From an uncultured Bacteroidales bacterium (lineage in GTDB: Bacteria; Bacteroidota; Bacteroidia; Bacteroidales; WCHB1-69), in assembly GCA_937901455.1 (NCBI GenBank), contig CALDIA010000212.1, positions 1 through 9,300 on the forward strand: DNA of 9,300 nucleotides, given 5' to 3'. Numbering within the stretch: position 1 is the first letter of the stretch; each line of letters starts with the position of its first letter. A program made the position numbers and the translations under genes. Below the pieces are notes generated by a model. It was given only the letters and a program-made list of their open reading frames with translations. It ran no database searches and had not been told where the DNA came from. Of this stretch, positions 1 through 7,571 are shown one piece after another.

Positions 1-3000
1 TGCAGGTTGGTCGGGGCCGGGCAGGTCGGCGTGTCCTCGTTGGCCGTCGTGAAGGTCATTTCGCCGCCATAAATAGTCTGACCACTGTAGATGATAAACG
101 CACGATATGTGTAGCCCGTAGCAGGATTCAGACCATTCAGGTTAGCCGTAAAGGCGTTACCTGAACCAGAACCGGCAATTTGTGCATAGGTTCCGCCGGT
201 AGTGGTCTTCCACTCAAAGCCCTTGGCCGTGATAGTCACATTATCAGGGTTCGTAATAGCAGCATTCAGTGTAGCGTCTGTGGATGACACATTGGTTGCC
301 GAATTGGTGGTCACGGTCGGATTGGTGACGCCTGGCGCACTGCCGATGAGTGTAACATTGATGTCATCGATGCAGCAGGAGTAATAAACACCATCCTTAA
401 ACCAATTAAAGCAGATGTAGCCATTGGTAACATTCACGTTGGAGAAATCCACGGTGATAGTATCGCCAGTATTGCCAACAGAAGGAATGGCCATCACAGA
501 CACAAAGGTACCTGGCAGATCGGCGGGATTTGTAGCATAGCCAACTGTCAGCACACCTGAGCTTGTGCTCTCCATAGCGCGCCAGAAGTTCATCTTCAAG
601 CTGTTCAATGGTTGATCGAATAGCGGGAGGGCAGCATACGCATTGGCGCCAGAGCTGTTACAGGTGAAGACCATACAATTACTGCCACTATGCACATAAT
701 GATAACTACCACCAGAGGTAATGTGCGGTGCGCCATAAGAAGTATTGTCACTATGGGTTGTCCAGCAATCGGGGGCAATACCATTGGCATCGGTATAGGT
801 CGAGCTGGTCGTGTAGCTGTCGAAGTTCTCCTCATAAGGGATGCTGACCGATATACAAGCAGTCTTGACATTTATAGAGACACCGGAAGAAAGTCCTTCA
901 GAGCCACAGTCGCTATATACATACAAAGTGTATTCAGTAGCGGGGGTAAGGCCTGTGATCGTATAGGTCATGGCACCCGATACATTCACCATAGTTCCCG
1001 TACCTTGCGTAAAGCCGGCAGGACCATATTCAATAACATAATCTGAAGAGTTGCCACTCCAGCTGAGGGTTACGCCATCAGTAGTCACATTGCTGGCGAC
1101 AAGATTACTAGGATACCAACAACTCGGAATATAATCAAAGGTAAGGTTATCCAACAGGTAAGAAACGCTATTACCATTGGTGGCACGGAAGGCAATGTAA
1201 TTGTCAGTACCCGTATAGTTATTAAACAGGACATTAAAAGGCAACCAGGTAAAAGTGGCACTATATTCAAGGGTGTCGTACGGTGTAAAGGTGGTCGGGT
1301 CATTGGGGTCGCTCATGGTGCCGACTTCAAACACACCGGCCGTACCGTTCAAGTGGATTCTGGTCATACCTTCTATCATCATGGAACTGATGGATATGCT
1401 CGGGTCAAACATCGGGGTCACAGCCATGGTATAGCAGTTGGGCGTATAGTGGAAGTCCAAAGAGCCTCCTTCGTAGCAATCCGAACCGACATTGACATAC
1501 ACCCAGTGATTGGATGGGTCGCTGGCATGACGATACCAGCAATCGATATAGTTGGAGCCATTCATGGAGTAGTAATTGTTAAAGTTCATATTATACGGCA
1601 GTGTAGTGATGGATTCACAAGCGGTATTAAATTGTGCCACTTGAGATGCCATGGAAGAATCTGTGCCGCAATAGCCTCTTACAGCCACTTGGTAGGCGGT
1701 GCTGGCAGAGAGACCGCTAATCACCAAGAAGGTATCGGTGGCTGTCTGTTCCATTTGGGTTCCATCGCTGGACAAGATGGTAACATTGAAGTAATCAGCG
1801 CTACCGGTCCATGATATGGTAGCATCGTTTTGGCCAATATTGCTGACGCTGACGTTCAGCGGAGTGGCACAAGTCACCGGCGTAATAGTGACATTATCGA
1901 CGGCCGCTGGCGGGTTGCCACCGTATGTAGTGTTTCGCCAGTGGAAGTAAAGACGATAGATATGGTCACCGTTACCCATACCCGCGAATTGTGTAGCTGA
2001 GATCAGCATTTCTTCATGCTGCCAGGTATTGTGCTGTGAGAGCCAATGAGCACCGGAAGTGGTATAACCAGGCATACCATAGAGGTCGTAATCCACGCCA
2101 CCCACACTCGGCGGATTGCTGCCGGCATTGACCGTTACCACGGACGGGTCGAGCCAATAGACACGGAGAAATTCGTTGGTTGCACTGCCGCCCTGCGCCT
2201 TCCAGTCAAAAGAGAGCTTCAACTCGGTAGTGCCATCCGGAACAAGTATGTCGCGGAAAGTATAAACACGACTCGTGGAGGTAGTAAAGGTATTGGATGC
2301 ACCATTGTCGTTAGAGACATACATACCATTGGTACCACCCAGGGTAGTATTCACATCACTGTTGGGGTCGGTAGGTGTTCCTATATACCATTTGTTGGTC
2401 TGGGTGCCATTCACAATACCCCATTGGATATTGTCGCTGGCATCTTCAAAGTCGGTGAAATAAGGCAATATGGCAGGTATGGTTGGCGTAGTGAAAGTGG
2501 TGGGTGTAGAAAATACGGAAGTATCACCATCATTGCACAATGCCTGCACCGCAACGGTATAGGTTGTGTTAACATTGAGGTTATCTAATAACAGGAAGGT
2601 GTCGGCAACATTAACCACATTGGTATCCGGGCCATACACATAAACCAAATAGTTGCCGGTATTACCGTTCCAGCTGAGGTCGGCAGAGCTGCTCGTCACA
2701 TTAGAAACTGCCAAGCCAGAAGGCGGATAGCAGCTTATACACTGCACCGTTAAGGCATAGCCAGAATAGGTGACAGACCCATCAGAGGTAAACACAATGG
2801 TAAGCGGTCCAGAGGTAGAGATCACATTCACATTGCTATTAGAGCCAGACACATATAAGAGTTGTGTACCACCAGTACCAACACCATCGTAAATGTAGAA
2901 CTTATCCCAGCTCGATTCGGTAGAAACACTACCTGTAACCATTAAAACAGAACCAGAGGTTTCTGGATAGAGCACCAGTGTTGTGTTGCAGTAATTGCTG

Positions 3001-6000
3001 TAATTTCCATTCGGACCACCATCGTCATAAATAATCATGCCGCAGGAGGTTAAAGTGTCGCTACCCGTCGGTTGCATGATATAGATACCTGTAGTCACAG
3101 TAAGCGGTCCGAGCCATTCGCTGGTCATACCACCACAATCAGCTTGCACATAGAAGTCGTAATTCGTACAAGATTGTAGGTTGGGGATATTGATGGAGGT
3201 AGCATCGGCGGCCAGCAACGTTCCGCCATTTGCCGGGTCAAAGCCCGCCACATCATATAACACATTCCAATTAGTGGCTGTTCCATTCTCAGTCCACGCA
3301 ATGGTGACATAATTACCACCCACACCCTCTGAATGAAGATTGGATGGATACATACAGCTTGGAATTTCCTCAATAGTAACATCATCCACATAATAGCCGC
3401 AGTTAACGGCATTAGAGACTCGGAAGGCAATATATTGACCGCTACCGGCATAGTTAGCAAAAGAAACAATCTCTTCGGCATACGCGTATGTTGCATAAGC
3501 AGCCAAATTAATCGTATCCACAGGTTCAAAAGTGGTGTAGTCAGCATAATCTGTCATCACACCCACCTCTAAAGTACCTGTAGTACCACTTTTACAAGCG
3601 TAGAAATGCAGTTGGGTGGAATTCACGCTTATAGAAGCATCCAAAGCTGGCATTATGGCAATATTAAAACAGCTATTGGTATGATGGAAGTCTAAGAAGT
3701 GCGTACCGCTATGAGCGTAACTATTACTGGGAATATAAACATAGTGAGCAGGATCAGAGGCATATCTGTTCCAACACAGGTAATAATTGTCTTGAGTAGT
3801 ACTATAAATAAACGAAGCATCTTCAAAGTCTGTGGAATATGGCAGCTGTGTAATTGCGCCACATTCTGTCAAGAATGATACCGGATCACTCCAGAGGCTT
3901 ACGTCTCCATTGCTGCAAAGCGAACGCACATGCACATAGTAACGCGTGCCGGCATTCAATCCAACAAGCGTTTCAGCCGTGCTATTTGCCTGGCCATAGT
4001 AATTCCATCCAGTGTCAAGCTCGGTTCTGTATTCAATTTCCCAAGCATTTTCTGTTCCAGCAGAAATCCAAGAAAGATCTGCACTATTGCTCGTGATATT
4101 AGTTGCAGACAATGTATTGGGACGAATACAGGTGCTTTGGTCGCAAAAGATTAAGCGTATGTTGTTCACATTACTGGAAGAGGTACCAGTCGCATCAGGA
4201 CCAAATGGGTTGTATGTTGAGGCGTCACGAAAGACATAACGTGACATATTTGCGGTTGTAGCATCGTTATGTGTATAAAACTTATTGCTGTTGTTTGTCC
4301 AGGAACCAGTATGGTCAAGCACCGCCACCAACAGATTGTCGGTTCCATTATAGGCAAAAAGTTGGTCAAAAGGAATCTCAAGCCAATAGTCGGTGCCGGA
4401 GTTGTTCAAATTCACATTGCCAGAATAGACCAGCGTAAAGACGATGCCATTCGTGGAATCGGGCAAAATCCAGCCTGAAGAGAGGTTGGCAGAGGCTGGC
4501 ACGTGCGCGAGGTATATATCCAAATTTCGCGTCAACGAGGTGGCAAGAAAGTATTGAAAGGCAATGGAGCTGAATGACTGTGCATCATTATTCAACTGGG
4601 CAGCAGGTATAATCTGCTGCGTATAAGAATAGTTATAATAGGTATAAGTCGGGAAATAGTTGCCATCCGTAGAGGAAGTGCCACTACCGACAGTCACAGG
4701 TACAGGCGAATTGCAGGGTGTCAGAATACTCACATACACCGTATCACTATTGTAACCATCTGTGCAAGATGTATAGACACCAATCTGATAGGAGGTGTTT
4801 TCCGTAAGACCTGTTATGGTATAGGTCAGATCGGTCGTGGTATATTCATCCGTAGTACCGTTTGTGACATCACTAACCACGACATGGTACTCGGAGAGGG
4901 CACCGGTAGTATGGGCATTCCAAGAAACCGTCGCATTGGCTCCAAAAATATTAGAAGCGGAAAGATTGAGCACCTGTGTGCAGGTAGGAGCATCGGTCAT
5001 ATTGACCACCACATTGGCTAACGTACCTCCCGGGTTGATTGTAAAGGTGGCAGGGCCAAAGGTGAAGGCCTCGAAGATTTGCGTGCCATTCTGGAACACA
5101 GAGGCTACGCGCCAGCCTGCGTCAGGCGTGACAGTAAGGGACACATTGTCAGAGCTGCCGCAAGGCACACTGGTTGATGAGGGGGTTACTATGCCATGCA
5201 CTTGGCCATCCGGAGATGGGTTCACGGTGGCGGTAACCACAGCCTGCGGATAGACCGTGATGGTGGAACTCAACACGGTGGTTATACCATTGCTGGTGCC
5301 CGTCACCGTGTAGGTGGTCGTAGTAGTCGGGGAAACTGTAATAGACTCATTAGTGGAACCATTGCTCCATGAATAGGAATCAAATCCAAAGGCACTGATA
5401 GTGACACTTTCACCATTGCAGATGCTTGCCTCCATAGGGTCGATGCCCGCCATGTACGACATAATGGGATAACCGTTATTGATACCGTTATCCATCTTGA
5501 AAGCAGGTCCCAAGTTGTCAATCATCTGTTGGGACTGCATATCCGTCTGCGATACGGTGGTGCCGCTGCTACCAGATGTGATATTACAATAAGAGTAGCA
5601 ATTCGTAATGACGCCTGTGGTGCTTAGATAGCCTGCAATAGCACCGACATTTGAATTGTAATTATTAATAGTACCTGCGAAATAGCAGTTGGTAAAGGTC
5701 TCGCGTTCACAGTTGCCGCCAAGGCCACCGACATATTTGCCAGACACTGTTCCTGTTGCACCGCAGTTCTGCACGTAGGTGCGGCTACTATTATTATAGG
5801 AAGCACCCACTATACAGCCAATGTTGTTATGGTCTGCGCTGGGGCCGACACCCGTAGGAGTACCCACGATACGAGCATTTATCACCAAACAGTAACGAAT
5901 ATACACATCGCCACCAGCTCTGGTATAGCCAACAAGGGCTCCCATCATGCCGCACGACTTCACCACTGGGTTAACCAATACGAGAGAGTCAATGGAGCCG

Positions 6001-6419
6001 GGATTCTGCAAACCACAGATCAAGCCTCCGTGGAAGTAGTTCGTATGGTCACAATACAAGTTATAAATAGCATGACCATGACCATTGAGGTTTCCTTGAA
6101 ATGCGTAACCTGTAGTAGGCGATTCGCTAGTGGGTGTTCCACCGCCAATGGGCACCCAGTTGTTGGTGGAATCACTGTCGTAGTTCAGCCAAATGTCATT
6201 CAGCAAGTTCAACGTCTTCCCACTGAATGTGGTGGTGCCATTGTTCACCAACTGGGCGACTCCCGCCAACTGTTCGGGCGTTGAAATGTCAAATGACGAC
6301 TGCGATGCATCATACCAGGAAACATCCGCAGTACCGTCCCATGCCGTTTGTGCCAACAATGGTGTTGCCACAAAAGACAGCATAAGAATAGTCAGCAAAT
6401 AAAGTAAATGATTTTTCAT
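1..6419 (-). CDS. Giant secreted multi-domain adhesin (GLUG head, Fn3/MAM array), C-terminus outside window
   Basis: The frame is open from ATG at 6417-6419 to the left edge, at least 2,139 codons without a stop. Residues 1-23 form a signal peptide (MKN start, hydrophobic core, cleavage likely after LLA-Q), which fixes the start. Approximate modules in order: GLUG-type beta-helix 107-285; PKD/Ig-like 324-392; InlB-repeat-like 392-475; Fn3 477-567; jelly-roll 568-757; Fn3 762-854; MAM/cleaved-adhesin 855-1023; Fn3 1024-1112; CUB-like 1113-1225; Fn3 1227-1310; MAM-like 1312-1515; Fn3 1516-1600; MAM 1601-1767; Fn3 1768-1854; MAM 1855-2026; a cysteine-free Fn3 2028-2128; then a CPAPTNL motif that starts another Fn3. 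Such proteins in Bacteroidales are usually exported by the type IX secretion system and act as surface adhesins or scaffolds. The C-terminal sorting domain expected for that route would lie beyond the window, so the route is inferred. No catalytic domain is visible in the part seen. The ligand is unknown. Confidence 0.93.
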   Translation of the reverse strand, partial: MKNHLLYLLTILMLSFVATPLLAQTAWDGTADVSWYDASQSSFDISTPEQLAGVAQLVNNGTTTFSGKTLNLLNDIWLNYDSDSTNNWVPIGGGTPTSESPTTGYAFQGNLNGHGHAIYNLYCDHTNYFHGGLICGLQNPGSIDSLVLVNPVVKSCGMMGALVGYTRAGGDVYIRYCLVINARIVGTPTGVGPSADHNNIGCIVGASYNNSSRTYVQNCGATGTVSGKYVGGLGGNCERETFTNCYFAGTINNYNSNVGAIAGYLSTTGVITNCYSYCNITSGSSGTTVSQTDMQSQQMIDNLGPAFKMDNGINNGYPIMSYMAGIDPMEASICNGESVTISAFGFDSYSWSNGSTNESITVSPTTTTTYTVTGTSNGITTVLSSTITVYPQAVVTATVNPSPDGQVHGIVTPSSTSVPCGSSDNVSLTVTPDAGWRVASVFQNGTQIFEAFTFGPATFTINPGGTLANVVVNMTDAPTCTQVLNLSASNIFGANATVSWNAHTTGALSEYHVVVSDVTNGTTDEYTTTDLTYTITGLTENTSYQIGVYTSCTDGYNSDTVYVSILTPCNSPVPVTVGSGTSSTDGNYFPTYTYYNYSYTQQIIPAAQLNNDAQSFSSIAFQYFLATSLTRNLDIYLAHVPASANLSSGWILPDSTNGIVFTLVYSGNVNLNNSGTDYWLEIPFDQLFAYNGTDNLLVAVLDHTGSWTNNSNKFYTHNDATTANMSRYVFRDASTYNPFGPDATGTSSSNVNNIRLIFCDQSTCIRPNTLSATNITSNSADLSWISAGTENAWEIEYRTELDTGWNYYGQANSTAETLVGLNAGTRYYVHVRSLCSNGDVSLWSDPVSFLTECGAITQLPYSTDFEDASFIYSTTQDNYYLCWNRYASDPAHYVYIPSNSYAHSGTHFLDFHHTNSCFNIAIMPALDASISVNSTQLHFYACKSGTTGTLEVGVMTDYADYTTFEPVDTINLAAYATYAYAEEIVSFANYAGSGQYIAFRVSNAVNCGYYVDDVTIEEIPSCMYPSNLHSEGVGGNYVTIAWTENGTATNWNVLYDVAGFDPANGGTLLAADATSINIPNLQSCTNYDFYVQADCGGMTSEWLGPLTVTTGIYIMQPTGSDTLTSCGMIIYDDGGPNGNYSNYCNTTLVLYPETSGSVLMVTGSVSTESSWDKFYIYDGVGTGGTQLLYVSGSNSNVNVISTSGPLTIVFTSDGSVTYSGYALTVQCISCYPPSGLAVSNVTSSSADLSWNGNTGNYLVYVYGPDTNVVNVADTFLLLDNLNVNTTYTVAVQALCNDGDTSVFSTPTTFTTPTIPAILPYFTDFEDASDNIQWGIVNGTQTNKWYIGTPTDPNSDVNTTLGGTNGMYVSNDNGASNTFTTSTSRVYTFRDILVPDGTTELKLSFDWKAQGGSATNEFLRVYWLDPSVVTVNAGSNPPSVGGVDYDLYGMPGYTTSGAHWLSQHNTWQHEEMLISATQFAGMGNGDHIYRLYFHWRNTTYGGNPPAAVDNVTITPVTCATPLNVSVSNIGQNDATISWTGSADYFNVTILSSDGTQMEQTATDTFLVISGLSASTAYQVAVRGYCGTDSSMASQVAQFNTACESITTLPYNMNFNNYYSMNGSNYIDCWYRHASDPSNHWVYVNVGSDCYEGGSLDFHYTPNCYTMAVTPMFDPSISISSMMIEGMTRIHLNGTAGVFEVGTMSDPNDPTTFTPYDTLEYSATFTWLPFNVLFNNYTGTDNYIAFRATNGNSVSYLLDNLTFDYIPSCWYPSNLVASNVTTDGVTLSWSGNSSDYVIEYGPAGFTQGTGTMVNVSGAMTYTITGLTPATEYTLYVYSDCGSEGLSSGVSINVKTACISVSIPYEENFDSYTTSSTYTDANGIAPDCWTTHSDNTSYGAPHITSGGSYHYVHSGSNCMVFTCNSSGANAYAALPLFDQPLNSLKMNFWRAMESTSSGVLTVGYATNPADLPGTFVSVMAIPSVGNTGDTITVDFSNVNVTNGYICFNWFKDGVYYSCCIDDINVTLIGSAPGVTNPTVTTNSATNVSSTDATLNAAITNPDNVTITAKGFEWKTTTGGTYAQIAGSGSGNAFTANLNGLNPATGYTYRAFIIYSGQTIYGGEMTFTTANEDTPTCPAPTNL
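3..4133 (-). repeat. Alternating Fn3 and MAM/jelly-roll protein repeat array
   Basis: The array repeats a two-part unit: an Fn3 domain of about 85-90 residues and a MAM/cleaved-adhesin-like jelly roll of about 165-200 residues. Fn3 units open with a Cys-x-x-Pro-x-x-Leu type motif (CIRPNTL, CMYPSNL, CYPPSGL, CATPLNV, CWYPSNL) and end with Tyr-x-Val-x-x-x-Cys-like strands (VHVRSLC, FYVQADC, VAVQALC, VAVRGYC, LYVYSDC). MAM units open with 'LPY...F' (LPYSTDFED, LPYFTDFED, LPYNMNFNN, IPYEENFDS) and close with an aspartate-rich strand (DDVTIEE, DNVTITP, DNLTFDY, DDINVTL). The copies are clearly diverged in DNA, so this is an old protein-level repeat and not a recent tandem duplication. The array continues past the left edge. 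Confidence 0.85.
2745..3085 (-). other. CUB-like domain inside the adhesin
   Basis: Residues of about 1113-1225 contain DTLTSCGMIIYDDGGPNG, NYSNYCNTT, SSWDKFYIYDGVG and TIVFTSDGSVTYSGY. The opening cysteine, the 'YDGGG.GNYS.N' lead, the 'D...IYDG' middle and the 'i.F.SD.s....GF' ending form the pattern of bacterial CUB-like modules. It sits between two Fn3 domains in a place where the other repeats carry a MAM/jelly-roll module. CUB domains mediate protein or glycan contacts, often with calcium; calcium binding here is only inferred. Confidence 0.65.
5020..5450 (-). other. PKD/Ig-like domain followed by InlB-repeat-like domain
   Basis: Residues of about 324-392 read as a short Ig/PKD-like domain: ICNGESVTISAFGF, then SYSWSNGSTNESITVSP and TTTYTVTGT. 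This is the 'W.nG.t..si.vsP..tttYtVt' signature common in Bacteroidota surface proteins. Residues of about 392-475 contain a two-glycine beta pattern with DAGWRVASVFQNG and a following TFTINP segment, resembling the divergent InlB B-repeat family. Both modules are beta-sandwich or beta-grasp spacers with no catalytic residues. They connect the beta-helix head to the Fn3/MAM array. Confidence 0.6.
5480..6100 (-). other. GLUG-type beta-helix head domain of the adhesin
   Basis: Residues of about 107-285 begin with FQGNLNGHGHAIYNLY, the 'F.G.LDG.GH.I.NL' opening found in GLUG-motif proteins. Several rungs follow with the pattern glycine-rich turn, hydrophobic, Gly, then Asn-Cys: GGLICGL, GALVGY, GCIVGAS, GGLGGNC, GAIAGYL, with 'NCY' or 'NCG' after many. 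These repeats are predicted to stack into a right-handed beta-helix. In Bacteroidota such heads occur in secreted surface proteins, often together with adhesion modules. The domain directly follows the signal peptide and a short linker that contains ISTPEQLAGVAQLVN, the 'I.t.eqL..la..vN' lead-in common before GLUG repeats. Confidence 0.75.
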
Positions 6420-6472
6420 AAGCGTAATTTTATGTTGTTATACAAATGAATTTCACTTCACAAAAGAGGGTG

Positions 6473-6504
6473 CTAAAGTACATAAAAATCAAAACAAAAA
6501 CAAT
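6473..6504 (-). promoter_or_regulatory. Weak candidate Bacteroidota promoter for the adhesin gene
   Basis: On the minus strand ATTG (6501-6504) is followed after 20 nt by TACTTTAG (6473-6480). Each box differs by one base from the Bacteroidota consensus TTTG, 19-21 nt, TAnnTTTG. Transcription would start around 6466 and give a leader of about 45 nt. The leader before the ATG is A/T-rich with no Shine-Dalgarno sequence, as is usual in this phylum. The region is T-rich, so a chance match is possible. Confidence 0.3.
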
Positions 6505-6536
6505 TCGGTTGATAATTTGTTGAAAATTTTCAGCCG
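6482..6536 (-). terminator. Candidate rfbA terminator: hairpin followed by T-rich tract
   Basis: Positions 6506-6536 form an imperfect hairpin. Its arms start CGG..TGA on one side and end TCA..CCG on the other, with an A/T inner stem and a short loop, and the core is the perfect palindrome TGAAAATTTTCA at 6521-6532. Read on the minus strand it is followed by a T-rich run broken by a few G and A residues (6482-6502). It lies about 120 nt downstream of the rfbA stop codon. Two mismatches in the minus-strand stem and the interrupted T tract make it a moderate call. Confidence 0.35.
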
Positions 6537-6658
6537 AGCCGTCAAAGAGCAATCAAACAAAGAAAAATTTGTCCTTTCCGAGCGGGAAGTTATAGAGAGA
6601 GAATCCGTTCTAACAGTCATGACATAGGTTAGCGACAAGCTATCGAACGACGAAGCGA

Positions 6659-7519
6659 CTACTTCAGCAGTCCCATCAGATAGCCGCCATAGCCACTCTT
6701 GAGCAGGGGTTGGGCGATACGTTCCAGCTGTGCAGCATCGATAAAGCCGTGTTGATAGGCCACTTCTTCAATGCAGCCCACCTTCAGTCCTTGGCGTGCC
6801 TCGATGACTTGCACAAACTGTGTAGCTTCGATAAGGGAGTTGAACGTGCCCGTGTCGAGCCAGGCGGTACCGCGGTCCATCTTGCAGACCTTCAGCTTGC
6901 CCTCGTTGAGGTAGTGCTTGTTTACATCGGTAATCTCGTATTCGCCACGCGCACTGGGCTTAATGTTCTTGGCGACATCCACTACCGTATTATCGTAAAA
7001 ATAGAGTCCGGGAACGGCATAGTTGGATTTGGGCACCTTCGGTTTTTCTTCAATGGAGATGGCATTCATATTGGCGTCGAACTCCACCACACCATAGCGT
7101 TCCGGGTCAGAGACATGATAGGCGAATATAACGCCACCATCGGGATCCTTATTATCCATCAGATGCTGTTCGAAGCCGCCGCCATAGAAGATATTGTCGC
7201 CCAGCACCAGGGCCACCTTGTCGTGGCCGATGAACTGTTCGCCGAGTACGAAAGCCTGGGCCAGACCATTGGGTACCTCCTGCACTTTGTATTCAAAGCG
7301 GCATCCTATGCGGGATCCATCGCCAAGCAGTTTCCGAAAGTTTGGCAGATCTTCAGGAGTGGAGATAATCAGTATCTCGCGTATGTCCGCCTGCATAAGC
7401 GTGGAGATAGGATAATAGATCATCGGTTTGTCATAAATAGGCATCAGTTGCTTACTCATGGCAAGGGTGATAGGATGAAGACGTGTTCCGGCACCACCGG
7501 CCAATACAATACCTTTCAT
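6659..7519 (-). CDS. rfbA: Glucose-1-phosphate thymidylyltransferase (RfbA/RmlA)
   Basis: The enzyme joins dTTP and glucose-1-phosphate to give dTDP-glucose and pyrophosphate, the first step toward dTDP-L-rhamnose and related sugars for surface polysaccharides; it acts in the cytoplasm. The 286-residue product has the normal family length. The nucleotide-binding loop LAGGAGTRLHPIT is at 6-18 and SKQLMPIYDKPMIYYP at 22-37. The metal-binding GDN is at 107-109 (Asp108), with IEEKP at 156-160, RGEYEITD at 191-198 and WLDTGT at 220-225 (Asp222, probable second metal ligand). The ATG at 7519 begins the conserved MKGIVLAGG motif and lies just below a strong promoter match. The usual partners rfbB, rfbC and rfbD are not adjacent here. 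No damage is seen, and the next gene downstream on the same strand is the adhesin, 239 nt away. Confidence 0.97.
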   Translation of the reverse strand: MKGIVLAGGAGTRLHPITLAMSKQLMPIYDKPMIYYPISTLMQADIREILIISTPEDLPNFRKLLGDGSRIGCRFEYKVQEVPNGLAQAFVLGEQFIGHDKVALVLGDNIFYGGGFEQHLMDNKDPDGGVIFAYHVSDPERYGVVEFDANMNAISIEEKPKVPKSNYAVPGLYFYDNTVVDVAKNIKPSARGEYEITDVNKHYLNEGKLKVCKMDRGTAWLDTGTFNSLIEATQFVQVIEARQGLKVGCIEEVAYQHGFIDAAQLERIAQPLLKSGYGGYLMGLLK

Positions 7520-7521
7520 AT

Positions 7522-7562
7522 TTCAGATAATTTAAGGCTGCAAAAATACGCAATTATCTGAA
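7522..7562. promoter_or_regulatory. Perfect 11-bp inverted repeat around the rfbA -7 box (operator-like)
   Basis: TTCAGATAATT at 7522-7532 is the exact reverse complement of AATTATCTGAA at 7552-7562. The 19-nt spacer holds the -7 element of the rfbA promoter. One arm lies between the -33 and -7 boxes, and the other spans the expected start site and leader. This layout suits an operator bound by a dimeric or tetrameric regulator that blocks RNA polymerase. Because the upstream arm lies before the start site, the repeat cannot form a hairpin in the rfbA transcript. No regulator is visible in the window. Confidence 0.55.
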
Positions 7563-7571
7563 GAAAGCAAA
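7541..7571 (-). promoter_or_regulatory. Bacteroidota-type promoter for rfbA
   Basis: On the minus strand TTTG (7568-7571) is followed after exactly 19 nt by TATTTTTG (7541-7548). This matches both boxes and the spacing of the Bacteroidota primary sigma factor consensus (TTTG, 19-21 nt, TAnnTTTG). Transcription is expected to start around 7534, leaving a leader of about 15 nt before the rfbA ATG at 7519. The leader has no Shine-Dalgarno sequence. Confidence 0.8.

Larger units (their letters stand above)
6420..6658. other. Non-coding spacer between rfbA and the adhesin gene
   Basis: The 239 nt contain no reading frame that I can recognise. The half nearer the adhesin gene is A/T-rich and holds the candidate terminator and weak promoter listed separately. 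The half next to the rfbA stop has more mixed composition, with AGCGAC occurring twice (near 6631 and 6654) and no clear hairpin. The spacing suggests that the adhesin is transcribed separately from rfbA. Confidence 0.6.

Noticed and set aside
1353..2588. Plus-strand frames of 153 and 180 codons within the adhesin region
   Set aside because: They lie opposite the continuous adhesin frame, contain no domain pattern, and arise from the repetitive Thr/Ser/Val-rich codons on the other strand.
1..6419. CRISPR array or DNA-level tandem repeats in the repetitive region
   Set aside because: The repetition is at the protein-domain level with units of hundreds of bases and diverged DNA. There are no short identical repeats with regular spacers.
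6710..7561. 283-codon open frame on the plus strand opposite rfbA
   Set aside because: It is antisense to a textbook RfbA with all motifs intact, and its product shows no recognisable family pattern. It is a shadow frame.
7522..7562. Phase-variable (invertible) promoter of the Bacteroides capsule type
   Set aside because: Inverted repeats are present around the -7 box, but the segment between the arms is only 19 nt, far shorter than known invertible promoter segments, and no invertase gene is in view. An operator is more likely.
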